From contig CAILKE010000048.1 in the NCBI GenBank assembly GCA_903834765.1, positions 1 through 41,827 of the forward strand: 41,827 bases of DNA. Direction: 5' to 3'. The notes under the pieces are model-generated. The model ran no database searches and had not been told where the DNA came from. It saw only the letters and a program-made list of their open reading frames with translations. Position 1 is the first letter of the stretch. The number at the start of each line of letters is the position of its first letter. Positions 34,479-41,827 of the stretch are shown here, piece by piece. The DNA comes from an uncultured Bacteroidota bacterium. GTDB lineage: Bacteria; Bacteroidota; Bacteroidia; B-17B0; Aurantibacillaceae. The position numbers were made by a program, and so were the translations under genes.

Positions 34479-35093
34479 ATGAAAACAACGTTTAAAACAT
34501 TATTAGCTGTTGCAGCTATTTCGTTAAGTGCAAAAGCACAGACAAATCCGATAGCTATCGGATGGAATGTAGATGCTTCTCATAGTAAAATGGGATTTGC
34601 TGTAACTCATATGATGGTAAGTGAAACTGAGGGTAAATTTAAAATTTATGAAGGTAAAGTATCTTCTAAAACTGAAACAGATTTTACGGATGCGTCTATT
34701 GATTTTAAGATTGATGTAAACAGTGTTAATACTGATGATGAAAAACGCGATGGTCACTTAAAAAGTCCAGATTTTTTCGATGTTGCTAATTTCCCGAACA
34801 TGACTTTTAAAAGTACTTCAATGAAAGCTAATCCTAAAATAAAAAATTCTTATATTTTAACTGGAGACTTGACTATGCATGGTGTTACTAAAAAAGTAAC
34901 TTTAACTGCAATCGGAGCTTCAAAAGTTGTTAAAGATCCTTACGGGTTAATGCGTTATGCATTTAAAGTAACAGGTAAATTAAACCGTAAAGATTTTGGT
35001 TTAACCTGGAACGCAGCTTTAGAAGCAGGTGGTGTGGCAGTAAGTGAAGATGTTCGAATTGACTGTACAATCGAATTAACAAAAGCAAAATAA
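34479..35093 (+). CDS. YceI-family secreted lipid-binding-like protein
   Basis: A 204-residue protein with signal peptide MKTTFKTLLAVAAISLSAKA and the lipocalin-like YceI fold: WNVDASHSKMGFAVTHMMVS (about 29-48), then VNSVNTDDEKRDGHLKSPDF and TGDLTMHGVTKKVTL (about 128-142). YceI proteins bind amphiphilic, often isoprenoid, molecules in the periplasm; the exact ligand is unknown. An 18-bp perfect palindrome lies inside the coding region just after the signal peptide (34546-34563). ATG start, own promoter with an operator, and a strong terminator. Confidence 0.93.
   Translation: MKTTFKTLLAVAAISLSAKAQTNPIAIGWNVDASHSKMGFAVTHMMVSETEGKFKIYEGKVSSKTETDFTDASIDFKIDVNSVNTDDEKRDGHLKSPDFFDVANFPNMTFKSTSMKANPKIKNSYILTGDLTMHGVTKKVTLTAIGASKVVKDPYGLMRYAFKVTGKLNRKDFGLTWNAALEAGGVAVSEDVRIDCTIELTKAK
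34546..34563. repeat. 18-bp palindrome inside yceI, related to 61-78
   Basis: ATCCGATAG followed by CTATCGGAT is a perfect palindrome in codons 23-28 (NPIAIG region). A one-mismatch version lies at 61-78 next to dispersed repeat copy A. It may be a recurring genomic motif or the trace of a small insertion. Confidence 0.7.
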
Positions 35094-35114
35094 TTTAAAT
35101 TTTATATAATGATT

Positions 35115-35156
35115 CAAACCCCTTATGAGTATAACTTTATAAGGGGTTTGTTTTTT
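35115..35156 (+). terminator. Rho-independent terminator of the yceI-family gene
   Basis: A 12-bp perfect stem (CAAACCCCTTAT with ATAAGGGGTTTG), a 12-base loop and a run of six T. Confidence 0.87.
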
Positions 35157-35272
35157 AATTCAATTTGAATAAAAAAAAATTAACAAGTTATCGTTAGTTT
35201 CTATTTATAAAACTGAGAATTAAAATTGCTTTTTAATATTATATTTATAGAATATATAAGTATATTGATTTT

Positions 35273-36163
35273 ATGGCTAAAAAAGCATTTGTATTCCCAG
35301 GTCAAGGTTCGCAATTTCCTGGGATGGGTAAAGAACTTTATGATAACTCTGATAGTGCAAAAAAATTATTTCATCAAGCTAATGAAATTTTAGGGTTTAA
35401 TATTACAGATATTATGTTTAATGGCTCTGATGAAGCGCTTAAACAAACTAATGTTACTCAGCCTGCTGTTTTTTTACATTCAGTTATATTGGCATCAACT
35501 ATTGGTGATTCTGTTATTCCAGATATGGTTGCGGGGCATTCATTAGGAGAATTTTCGGCATTAGTTGCAAATAAAACATTGAGTTTCGAATCTGCATTAA
35601 CGTTAGTTTCAAAAAGAGCACAAGCTATGCAAAAGGCTTGTGAGATTCAACCATCAACGATGGCAGCTGTTTTAAATTTAGATGATACAATTATAGAATC
35701 AATTTGTAAAGAAATTACTGATGCTGGAGATATTGTAGTTGCGGCTAATTATAACTGCCCCGGACAATTAGTTATTTCGGGCTCTATCAATGGAATAAAT
35801 ATTGCCTGCGAAAAAATGAAGGCAGCGGGAGCCAAACGTGCTATAGTATTGCCTGTTGGTGGTGCATTTCATTCGCCTTTAATGGAACCTGCTCGTGTTG
35901 AATTAGAAGCTGCAATTAATTCAACTTCTTTTAATCAACCAATATGCCCGGTATACCAAAATGTAACAGCTAATGCTGTTTCAAGTCCAGAAGATATTAA
36001 GAAAAATTTAATTTTACAATTAACGGCTCCTGTTAAGTGGACTCAAACTGTTATTCAAATGATAGCCGATGGTGCTTCTCATTTTACAGAAGTTGGTCCA
36101 GGCAAAGTGTTGCAAGGATTAGTTAAAAAAGTGAATCCTACAATTGAAACGATAAGCGCATAA
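35273..36163 (+). CDS. fabD: ACP S-malonyltransferase
   Basis: Loads malonyl groups onto acyl carrier protein for fatty acid synthesis. The 296-residue enzyme shows FPGQGSQFPGMG (about 8-19), nucleophile Ser90 in AGHSLGEFSA, and His200 in GGAFHSPLM. ATG start. A small barrel gene follows after 2 bases and ald after 23 more, so an operon is likely though not functionally obvious. No other fab gene is nearby. Confidence 0.96.
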   Translation: MAKKAFVFPGQGSQFPGMGKELYDNSDSAKKLFHQANEILGFNITDIMFNGSDEALKQTNVTQPAVFLHSVILASTIGDSVIPDMVAGHSLGEFSALVANKTLSFESALTLVSKRAQAMQKACEIQPSTMAAVLNLDDTIIESICKEITDAGDIVVAANYNCPGQLVISGSINGINIACEKMKAAGAKRAIVLPVGGAFHSPLMEPARVELEAAINSTSFNQPICPVYQNVTANAVSSPEDIKKNLILQLTAPVKWTQTVIQMIADGASHFTEVGPGKVLQGLVKKVNPTIETISA

Positions 36164-36165
36164 TC

Positions 36166-36879
36166 ATGATAAAAAAAATAATAATAAGCAGTGTTTTATG
36201 TCATTTGTCATTTCATATGCATGCGCAATTTTTTAGAGGTATAGGTTTATTTATTGGGGTTACTGAATCTAGTCACCGGTATGTAAATACTCATCCTCAA
36301 GATGATACTACATTTTTACATACATATGCTGCGCCTTCGCATCGATCTGCTGAATATTTCAATTTTAGCGTAGGGCTTTTAGGCGAGTTTTTAAAATATG
36401 ATCATGTACGTTGGCAAACTGAAATTGAATTTTGTAATAAAGGAGCTATCGAACGTCCTTTGTTAAACCGTTATACAGGTGAGCGTGGGGCTGCTGTTGC
36501 GAACTCCTATGGTAATTTGCAATGGAATAATTATTTAAAATATTTTTTCAATGAAGGATATAGAGGTACCCCCTACATTATGCTCGGCGCTCGGATAGAA
36601 TATAATATCATGCGTGCTACTCCTGCTTATTCTGAAGTTTCAGGAGCTATTCCAAAATTAAGTGTAACACCTGATGTGGCTATTGGTTTTGAGTTTGTAA
36701 GCTATAATAAATTTAAGCCCTTTGTAGAATTGCATTATAATCCTGATTTAATTAAACTTCATGTAGGTGATGTAACCATGTGGAATCGTACGTTGGAATT
36801 AAGAGTTGGGATTATTTTCAGACCTAAAAAAGCCCTAGATGACTGCAATGCACCTCGATTTAGAGGTAAAAATTATTAA
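36166..36879 (+). CDS. Small outer-membrane beta-barrel protein, function unknown
   Basis: A 237-residue protein with a signal peptide (about 1-20, MHAQ cleavage) and an alternating amphipathic pattern of an 8- to 10-strand barrel: SAEYFNFSVGLLGEFLKY, HVRWQTEIEFCNKGA, TPYIMLGARIEYNI, KFKPFVELHYNPDL and TLELRVGIIF. It resembles PorT- or outer-membrane-beta-barrel (OMP_b-brl) proteins of Bacteroidota in general only. No substrate can be given. It is packed 2 bases after fabD. The C-terminal tail after the last strand is basic (APRFRGKNY), unusual for a BAM signal. Confidence 0.7.
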   Translation: MIKKIIISSVLCHLSFHMHAQFFRGIGLFIGVTESSHRYVNTHPQDDTTFLHTYAAPSHRSAEYFNFSVGLLGEFLKYDHVRWQTEIEFCNKGAIERPLLNRYTGERGAAVANSYGNLQWNNYLKYFFNEGYRGTPYIMLGARIEYNIMRATPAYSEVSGAIPKLSVTPDVAIGFEFVSYNKFKPFVELHYNPDLIKLHVGDVTMWNRTLELRVGIIFRPKKALDDCNAPRFRGKNY

Positions 36880-36902
36880 TAATAGTATTAAACTTTGTAA
36901 TT

Positions 36903-38120
36903 ATGGTAATGACTAAAGATGTATTGTTTTCCTTAACAAAAGGTGCTTATGCTCCTCAAGAAGAAATGTTGGAAGTTGCTCGCAAAAAGGGGAAATTATA
37001 TATTGGTATTCCTAAAGAAACAGCGTTTCAAGAAAATCGTGTTGCGTTAGTTCCCGATGCTGTTGCATTACTAGTAAATAATGGCCATCGTATTATTTTA
37101 GAAACCGGTGCAGGTAAAGCTGCTCATTTTGAAGATTCTGATTATAGCGAAGCAGGTGCCGAAATTGTGTTATCAGCAGAAGATGTGTTCAAAGCCGATA
37201 TTATTTTAAAAATTGCTCCTCCTACTTTGTTAGAAATTGAATTAATGCAAACGAAACAAACTTTGTTTTCTGCATTACAATTAACAGTTCAACCCGAAGA
37301 TTTTTTAAAAAAATTAATTGCTAAAAAATTAAATTGTTTAGCTTATGATATGATTACTGATGATGTAGGTATTTATCCTGTAATCAGGGCAATGGGTGAA
37401 ATTGCAGGAGGCACCTCTATTTTAGTGGCAGCCGAATTATTAAGTAATGCTAATAATGGGGTTGGTTCTATCTTGGGCGGTATTAGTGGTATTTCTCCAA
37501 CAGAGGTTGTGATTATTGGTGCAGGAACAGTTGGTGAGTTTGCTGCTCGTGCAGCTTTAGGTTTAGGAGCAACTGTAAAAGTATTTGATAATTCAACATC
37601 TCGTTTACGTAGGTTACAAAGTCAATTAGGAACACGTATTTTTACTTCGGTGATTGTGCCTAAAGTACTAGAAAAACATTTAAAGACAGCTGATGTTGCT
37701 ATTGGAGCGCTTAGAGCATCTAAAGGAAGAACGCCATGTATTGTATCTGAAAATATGGTATCTGAAATGAAAACGGGTTCGGTTATAATTGATGTGAGTA
37801 TTGATCAGGGTGGAGTGTTTGAAACATCAGCGGTGACTAACCATACAAAGCCTGTGTTTAGAAAACATGGTGTGATTCATTATTGCGTGCCTAATATTCC
37901 ATCACGTGTTGCACGAACGGCTTCTTATGCTTTCAGTAATATATTCTCGCAAATATTAATGAATATGGGTGATGAAGGAGGGTTTGATAGCCTAGTTAGA
38001 AAGGATTCTGGCGTGAGAAATGGTGTTTATATTTATAATGGTATTTTAACTAATCAGTTCTTAGGAGAAACCTTTAATTTACCATTTAAAGACATCAATT
38101 TATTGATGGCTGCAATGTAA
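36903..38120 (+). CDS. ald: Alanine dehydrogenase
   Basis: Interconverts alanine and pyruvate with NAD(H). The 405-residue protein has the family start GIPKETAFQENRVALVPDAV (about 33-52), Lys in a DIILKIAPPT strand (about 98-107), the IGAGTVGEFAARAALGLGA NAD fold (about 205-223) and DVSIDQGGVFETS (about 299-311). It has an N-terminal extension of about 30 residues, as is usual in Bacteroidota members, and could also be called an AlaDH/PNT-family protein. Two ATG choices, 36903 and 36909, differ by two codons. Confidence 0.88.
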   Translation: MVMTKDVLFSLTKGAYAPQEEMLEVARKKGKLYIGIPKETAFQENRVALVPDAVALLVNNGHRIILETGAGKAAHFEDSDYSEAGAEIVLSAEDVFKADIILKIAPPTLLEIELMQTKQTLFSALQLTVQPEDFLKKLIAKKLNCLAYDMITDDVGIYPVIRAMGEIAGGTSILVAAELLSNANNGVGSILGGISGISPTEVVIIGAGTVGEFAARAALGLGATVKVFDNSTSRLRRLQSQLGTRIFTSVIVPKVLEKHLKTADVAIGALRASKGRTPCIVSENMVSEMKTGSVIIDVSIDQGGVFETSAVTNHTKPVFRKHGVIHYCVPNIPSRVARTASYAFSNIFSQILMNMGDEGGFDSLVRKDSGVRNGVYIYNGILTNQFLGETFNLPFKDINLLMAAM

Positions 38121-38127
38121 CCCTTAT

Positions 38128-38144
38128 AAACTAAAAATTAGTTT
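38128..38144. terminator. Short bidirectional hairpin between ald and the DUF4159 gene
   Basis: AAACTAA and TTAGTTT pair around AAA, with T-rich sequence after on the plus strand. The stem overlaps the stop codon of the minus-strand gene. It is short and AT-rich, so weak. Confidence 0.4.
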
Positions 38145-38800
38145 TTGATAAAAGCGTAGCTAATGATATTAGCACCCATCTTCAAGGCTTTTTCGTGGAT
38201 CTCAGGGCTATCTTTGTGAACGTCGTAACTTTCCCAGCCATCACCTAAATCACATTCTGCGTCATAAAAGCAAATTAGGCGACCTTCGTAAATGAGTCCA
38301 AAGCCCTGTGGGGCTTTGTTATCGTGTTCGTGAATTTTTGGTAATCCTTTGTCGAAGTTAAAGCTTTGATGATAGATAGGATGTGAGAATGGGAGTTCTA
38401 CAAATTCTAATTCTGGAAAAACTTTTTTAAGTTGAGTTCTGATAAATTTATCCATCCCATAATTATCAGATATATGAAGGAAACCACCAGATAATAAGTA
38501 TTTACGCAAGTTATCAGCTTCTTGATAAGAAAATACCACATTGCCATGTCCTGTCATATGCACAAAAGGATAATTGAAAATTTCGGAACTGCCAACTTCA
38601 ACTATTGCTTGTTCCGGATCGATGTTGGTTTTTAAATTGGTATTACAAAACTTAATTAAGTTAGGTAAGGATGTTTCGAGATTAGCATACCAGTCGCCTC
38701 CACCGCTATATTTCAATAATCCAATTTGATAGGTTTGAGAAAAAACACTGATTGTTTTTAATAAACAGATTGCAAATATGAAGGCGAATTTTTTATTCAT
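38138..38800 (-). CDS. DUF4159 domain protein
   Basis: A secreted 220-residue protein with a signal peptide (about 1-21) and the DUF4159 pattern: YQIGLLKYSGGGDWYANLET (about 24-43), a PFVHMTGHGNVVFS strand, LSGGFLHISDNYG (about 109-121), and PFSHPIYHQSF with a later CDLGDGWESY. The domain is a Rossmann- or glutamine-amidotransferase-like fold common in Bacteroidota exported proteins, without an assigned activity. ATG start. Monocistronic. Confidence 0.88.
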   Translation of the reverse strand: MNKKFAFIFAICLLKTISVFSQTYQIGLLKYSGGGDWYANLETSLPNLIKFCNTNLKTNIDPEQAIVEVGSSEIFNYPFVHMTGHGNVVFSYQEADNLRKYLLSGGFLHISDNYGMDKFIRTQLKKVFPELEFVELPFSHPIYHQSFNFDKGLPKIHEHDNKAPQGFGLIYEGRLICFYDAECDLGDGWESYDVHKDSPEIHEKALKMGANIISYAFIKN

Positions 38801-38854
38801 TTGATATTAGAAGTTAAAAATTTATTGATGCCTTTTTATCCGATACAAATTTTG

Positions 38855-38930
38855 TTATTGCCAGGCAATAAGCAATTTTAAACAATGTTATACTAAAGAT
38901 TGCTTCGTAAAGGAACACTCGCATTGACGT
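38855..38930. repeat. Short hairpin and single degenerate interspersed arm
   Basis: TTATTGCC and GGCAATAA form an 8-bp hairpin with a 1-base centre (38855-38871). AGATTGCTTCG to CATTGACGT (38897-38930) resembles the arms at 4835-4928. They fill the gap between the DUF4159 gene and the next gene. Confidence 0.4.
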
Positions 38931-38963
38931 ATATAAAGGTATTAACATATTAAATATAATCTA

Positions 38964-40508
38964 TTACTGTTTTGCTAATTTGTAATTCTTTTTTTCTTCT
39001 GAGATCGGAACACCAATATCGGAAACAGTGAGTTTATCTTTTAATTCGGCATAACCATCTGCAGTAACTACAATATCATATTTACCTGCGGGTAATGCCA
39101 TAATTAATTTACCATTGTTAGGGTTGGGAATAAAGCTAAACTCTTCTTTGGTTATTGAATTTATTGCTAAAATGTTAGCGATATAATCTTTAGGCTTATT
39201 TAAGGAATCTCCTAAAGTTATATTTCCTAAATAAATAGTCAGTTTTTGATTGACATCATTAAATCTCAGACGGTATATATCTAAATCTCCTAGTCCACCT
39301 GGTCTTAGAGCGCTAATATATCCAGCTCTGTTGTCATTTGTTAAACTAATGCTTCTGTCATCATCAGTTGTATTAATTGGATATCCAAGGTTTTGGGCAG
39401 GTGTCCATGTATTTTCTTCAGGATTCCAAGTGCTTTTAAATAAATCAAATCCTCCCATAGTATTATGTCCTTCAGATGAAAAATAGAGTGTTACTCCATC
39501 GGGAGAAAGATAAGGGAAATCTTCATTGTATGGTGTATTTATTTCATTTCCTAATTTGAAAGGATTGCTCCAGTTGCCGTTAGGTAATTTTCGGCAAATA
39601 TAAATGTCAGTTGGAGATTCTCTATCCTCGCTTCGAACAAATACTAAAGTATTACCATCTGCACTAATAGAGGCGGAGTGTTCAATTTCTTTATTTATTG
39701 ATTCAGAGAAAGGTACATATTTTACCCAAGTTCCATTTTTCTTTACTGTCGAATAAATGTCACCATACTTATCGATATGATCTATATAAATAAGCATTTC
39801 AGAGCCATCTGCTTTTAATCCAACAACTTGTTCATCTAAGTTTGAATTTATTTTAGTACCCATATTGATTGCTTTGGCCCATTGTCCGTTTTCTAAACTT
39901 GAAGTATAAATATCAGAAGCGTAATAACCATCAACCTCTAAATGATTTGCAGTTTGGCCTTTTCGACGAGTTGTAAAGGCTAAGAATTGCTCATCTTGAG
40001 TTATGAAGGGATAATAATCGGCAAATTCAGAATTAATTTCATTACCTAAATTAGTAAAAGATACGTTAACTGGATTAAGCATTAACTCTTTGGCATTGTT
40101 GCATATTTCAATTTGACGATCAGCTATTTTTTTTTGTTTAGGTACTAGTTGTTTAAATTTCTCAAAAGCTTTGATTGATTCATCTAATTTGTTTGCTAAA
40201 CGGTATGCTTGTCCTAATCTTAAAAATACCTCTGACGAAGGTTTTGGTGCTTCAGCACAAAACTCTAAATGCTTGATAGCCTCCGTTTTATTGATATTAG
40301 TATTTAAATAACATTCCGCAATTTTGAAATGTAAACTAGCATCGTCTTTTTCTATCTTTAAAATTTCTTTATAGATTGGTAAAGCCATTACATAATTTCT
40401 ATGACTCATGTGTTCATCTGCATCAGTTACATCGAAATGCTTAATTGTTTGTGCTAATAAACTAAAGGAGCAGAAGAAACAGCTAATAATATAAGACCTT
40501 AACATCAT
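38964..40508 (-). CDS. Secreted TPR and PD40 (WD40-like) protein
   Basis: A 514-residue protein with a signal peptide (about 1-19), TPR-like helices (about 25-125, e.g. FKIAECYLNTNINKTEAIKH) and a propeller of PD40 repeats (about 150-400) showing the pattern DEQFLAFTTRRKG, GSEMLIYIDH, GNTLVFVRSEDRES and GVTLYFSSEGHN followed by MGGFDLFKS. This is the arrangement of the OmpA/PD40 proteins of Bacteroidota, but it lacks the OmpA peptidoglycan-binding domain and ends in a carboxypeptidase-regulatory-like module (about 430-510). It is probably periplasmic or outer-membrane associated; a role in T9SS or gliding is possible (PorE-like proteins also have TPR and WD40 parts) but not shown. Confidence 0.82.
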   Translation of the reverse strand: MMLRSYIISCFFCSFSLLAQTIKHFDVTDADEHMSHRNYVMALPIYKEILKIEKDDASLHFKIAECYLNTNINKTEAIKHLEFCAEAPKPSSEVFLRLGQAYRLANKLDESIKAFEKFKQLVPKQKKIADRQIEICNNAKELMLNPVNVSFTNLGNEINSEFADYYPFITQDEQFLAFTTRRKGQTANHLEVDGYYASDIYTSSLENGQWAKAINMGTKINSNLDEQVVGLKADGSEMLIYIDHIDKYGDIYSTVKKNGTWVKYVPFSESINKEIEHSASISADGNTLVFVRSEDRESPTDIYICRKLPNGNWSNPFKLGNEINTPYNEDFPYLSPDGVTLYFSSEGHNTMGGFDLFKSTWNPEENTWTPAQNLGYPINTTDDDRSISLTNDNRAGYISALRPGGLGDLDIYRLRFNDVNQKLTIYLGNITLGDSLNKPKDYIANILAINSITKEEFSFIPNPNNGKLIMALPAGKYDIVVTADGYAELKDKLTVSDIGVPISEEKKNYKLAKQ

Positions 40509-40546
40509 TGGGATTACAATTTATAAAATTAATTTAATAATCTTAT

Positions 40547-41374
40547 TTATTTTTTCTGAGAAAGTTTAAACAATAGTTCTTTTTCGGCTTTGGTTAAATT
40601 TTCGTAACCATGTTTGGAAATTTTATCAAGCAACAAATCAATTGTTTGTTGATTGGCGAAATCAGCATTAGATGAGGCTTTTGATTTATTAGAGTAAACT
40701 ACTTTTAAAGTTGTTTTTTTCTCTCGTTTTAAAAAAGATAAATCCGATAAATCTTTTCCATTTTTCAACATGTAACCAAAAAATAATCCGAACAACGCCC
40801 CTCCAAAGTGGGATATTTTTCCACCAGTATTTATATTAAAATCAATAATTGTAGACAAGGCAAAAATAAGCAATGCATAATATTTGTACTTCATTTCAAT
40901 AATACCAAAAATACTTACTGGCAAATTGGGTATATAAACCGCTAAGCTAGCAACTATGCCTATAACAGCAGCTGATGCGCCAAGCAAATAAGAATGAGTA
41001 AAGTTGTTTGGAAATATAGCAGAAAGTATTAATAGTGTGATGCCACCTAATAAACCGCTCATGACATACACATAAACCAATTTTCTTTCATTTAAGAAAT
41101 TTAAAAACGTTCTGGATGTGAAATACAATAGTAGCATATTGTAAAATAAATGACCTAAATCTTTATGAGCAAACATATAGGTTAGGATAGACCAGGGTTT
41201 ATAAATAAACTCTGACAGATTTAAAGGAAGTGTTAAAAAATCAGCTATAACAGTTGAATGAAAGACGCCTGAACTAATGTTAAGAATAAAAAACAACGAA
41301 ACATTTACTATTAATAGTATAGTTAGAGCATTGTGTTTTTGAAGTTCATATTTTAATTTATCGAAAAAAGCCAT
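40547..41374 (-). CDS. Rhomboid intramembrane serine protease
   Basis: Cleaves transmembrane segments in the inner membrane. The 275-residue protein has six membrane helices and the motifs GHLFYN (His75, Asn79), the catalytic Ser134 in LGASAAVIG and His189 in HFGGALFG. The usual GASG motif is GASA here; the second glycine is replaced but Ser and His remain, so it is probably active. The cytoplasmic C-terminal end (about 205-275, with ISKHGYENLTKAEKELLF) is the DUF6576-type tail common in Bacteroidota rhomboids. ATG start. It follows the upstream rhomboid by 28 bases. Confidence 0.9.
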   Translation of the reverse strand: MAFFDKLKYELQKHNALTILLIVNVSLFFILNISSGVFHSTVIADFLTLPLNLSEFIYKPWSILTYMFAHKDLGHLFYNMLLLYFTSRTFLNFLNERKLVYVYVMSGLLGGITLLILSAIFPNNFTHSYLLGASAAVIGIVASLAVYIPNLPVSIFGIIEMKYKYYALLIFALSTIIDFNINTGGKISHFGGALFGLFFGYMLKNGKDLSDLSFLKREKKTTLKVVYSNKSKASSNADFANQQTIDLLLDKISKHGYENLTKAEKELLFKLSQKK

Positions 41375-41402
41375 AATTATTGGAACAAGATCTTATTTAA
41401 TT

Positions 41403-41827
41403 TTAATAGAAAAATGTTTTATTGCGTTTCCAAATCAGCATAATGATGACACCAACAACTAAGCCTCCTAAATGTGCAAAGTGCGCTACATTATCTCCAA
41501 TGTTATTAGAAACCCCTGAAAATAATTCAAATAATCCATATCCAATCACAACGTATTTTGCTTTAATAGGAATTACAAAATAAAGATTAAGATAGGTATT
41601 TGGAAACATCATTGCAAAAGCCACTAATAATCCAAATAAAGCGCCTGATGCGCCTAAGCAAGAACTGTCGTAAATGTGTTGTTTTTGTTCGAGCATCGAG
41701 CTTAAATCCAAGGTATTTAAATAAGCAGAAATTTCAATATCTTGATAAAAATACACGGAGTATTGAGCCAAAGCAGCACCTAATCCACAGAGAATATAAA
41801 AATTAATAAAACGTTTAGCACCCCAAA
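41403..41827 (-). CDS. Rhomboid intramembrane serine protease, 5' end cut by window
   Basis: The frame stays open to the right edge (the sequence before 41771 reads GAKRFINFYILCGLGAALAQ), so the gene starts outside the window. The visible C-terminal part has the canonical GASG catalytic Ser motif (LGASGALFGLL), the HFAHLGGLVVG region with the catalytic His, and a short basic end (IWKRNKTFFY). It lacks the DUF6576-type tail of its neighbour. The stop lies 28 bases before the start of that second rhomboid, so the two are tandem paralogs in one transcript. Confidence 0.9.
   Translation of the reverse strand, partial: WGAKRFINFYILCGLGAALAQYSVYFYQDIEISAYLNTLDLSSMLEQKQHIYDSSCLGASGALFGLLVAFAMMFPNTYLNLYFVIPIKAKYVVIGYGLFELFSGVSNNIGDNVAHFAHLGGLVVGVIIMLIWKRNKTFFY

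Noticed and set aside
1-41827. tRNA, rRNA, 4.5S RNA or other known RNA genes
   Set aside because: I looked through the intergenic stretches for tRNA T-loop-like sequence and long GC-rich structure and saw none; the intergenic regions are short and AT-rich.

Overview
The window is low-GC chromosomal DNA from a member of the phylum Bacteroidota, most likely a Flavobacteriia-like lineage; I cannot place it lower than that. The evidence is: proteins ending in type IX secretion (T9SS) sorting domains of both the A and B kinds, a TonB-dependent receptor with a carboxypeptidase-regulatory N-domain, the Bacteroidota-style omega subunit next to bamD, type B ribosomal protein L31, many lipoproteins with short lipoboxes, frequent GTG/TTG starts without clear Shine-Dalgarno sequences, and promoters matching the Bacteroidota pattern TTG - about 19 nt - TAnnTTTG.

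Layout. 1-2335: an orphan T9SS sorting tail, a T9SS type B secreted protein, and a repeat-rich noncoding stretch carrying structured interspersed elements. 2336-4831: TonB-dependent receptor. 4965-10641 (minus strand): folD, ffh, rimO, an orphan lipoprotein and a family 2 glycosyltransferase. 10720-16011 (plus): LptF/LptG-type permease, a GT4 glycosyltransferase, RNase HI and a second, fibronectin-III-rich T9SS type B protein. 16012-19744 (minus): a small PH-like membrane protein, a FadL-like barrel and a strongly Tyr/Asn/Gly-rich lipoprotein. 19880-26840: proS, a beta-helix lipoprotein, rpmE2, a GT4 glycosyltransferase, purC and an O-antigen ligase/polymerase-like protein. 26972-32979: pruA, a ferredoxin-NADP reductase, AcpH-like phosphodiesterase, a TonB-domain protein, rsmE, rpoZ and bamD. 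33064-38120: a six-repeat beta-flower protein, murI, a YceI-family protein, fabD, a small barrel protein and alanine dehydrogenase. 38138-41827: DUF4159 protein, a TPR/PD40 protein and two tandem rhomboid proteases, the last cut by the window edge.

Most of the window is core genome: translation (ffh, proS, rpmE2, rimO, rsmE), transcription (rpoZ), envelope biogenesis (LptF/G, bamD, murI, fabD), one-carbon, purine and amino-acid metabolism (folD, purC, pruA, ald), and cell-surface proteins. I saw no rRNA, tRNA, CRISPR array, prophage, intact insertion sequence, restriction or toxin-antitoxin genes. I did not find a clear multi-gene undescribed system. The points best worth a second look are the paired repeat with a hairpin preserved by compensatory change, the Tyr-rich lipoprotein/FadL-barrel pair, the palindromic operator over the yceI promoter, the beta-flower repeat protein, and an in-frame coding-like relic behind the acpH stop codon.
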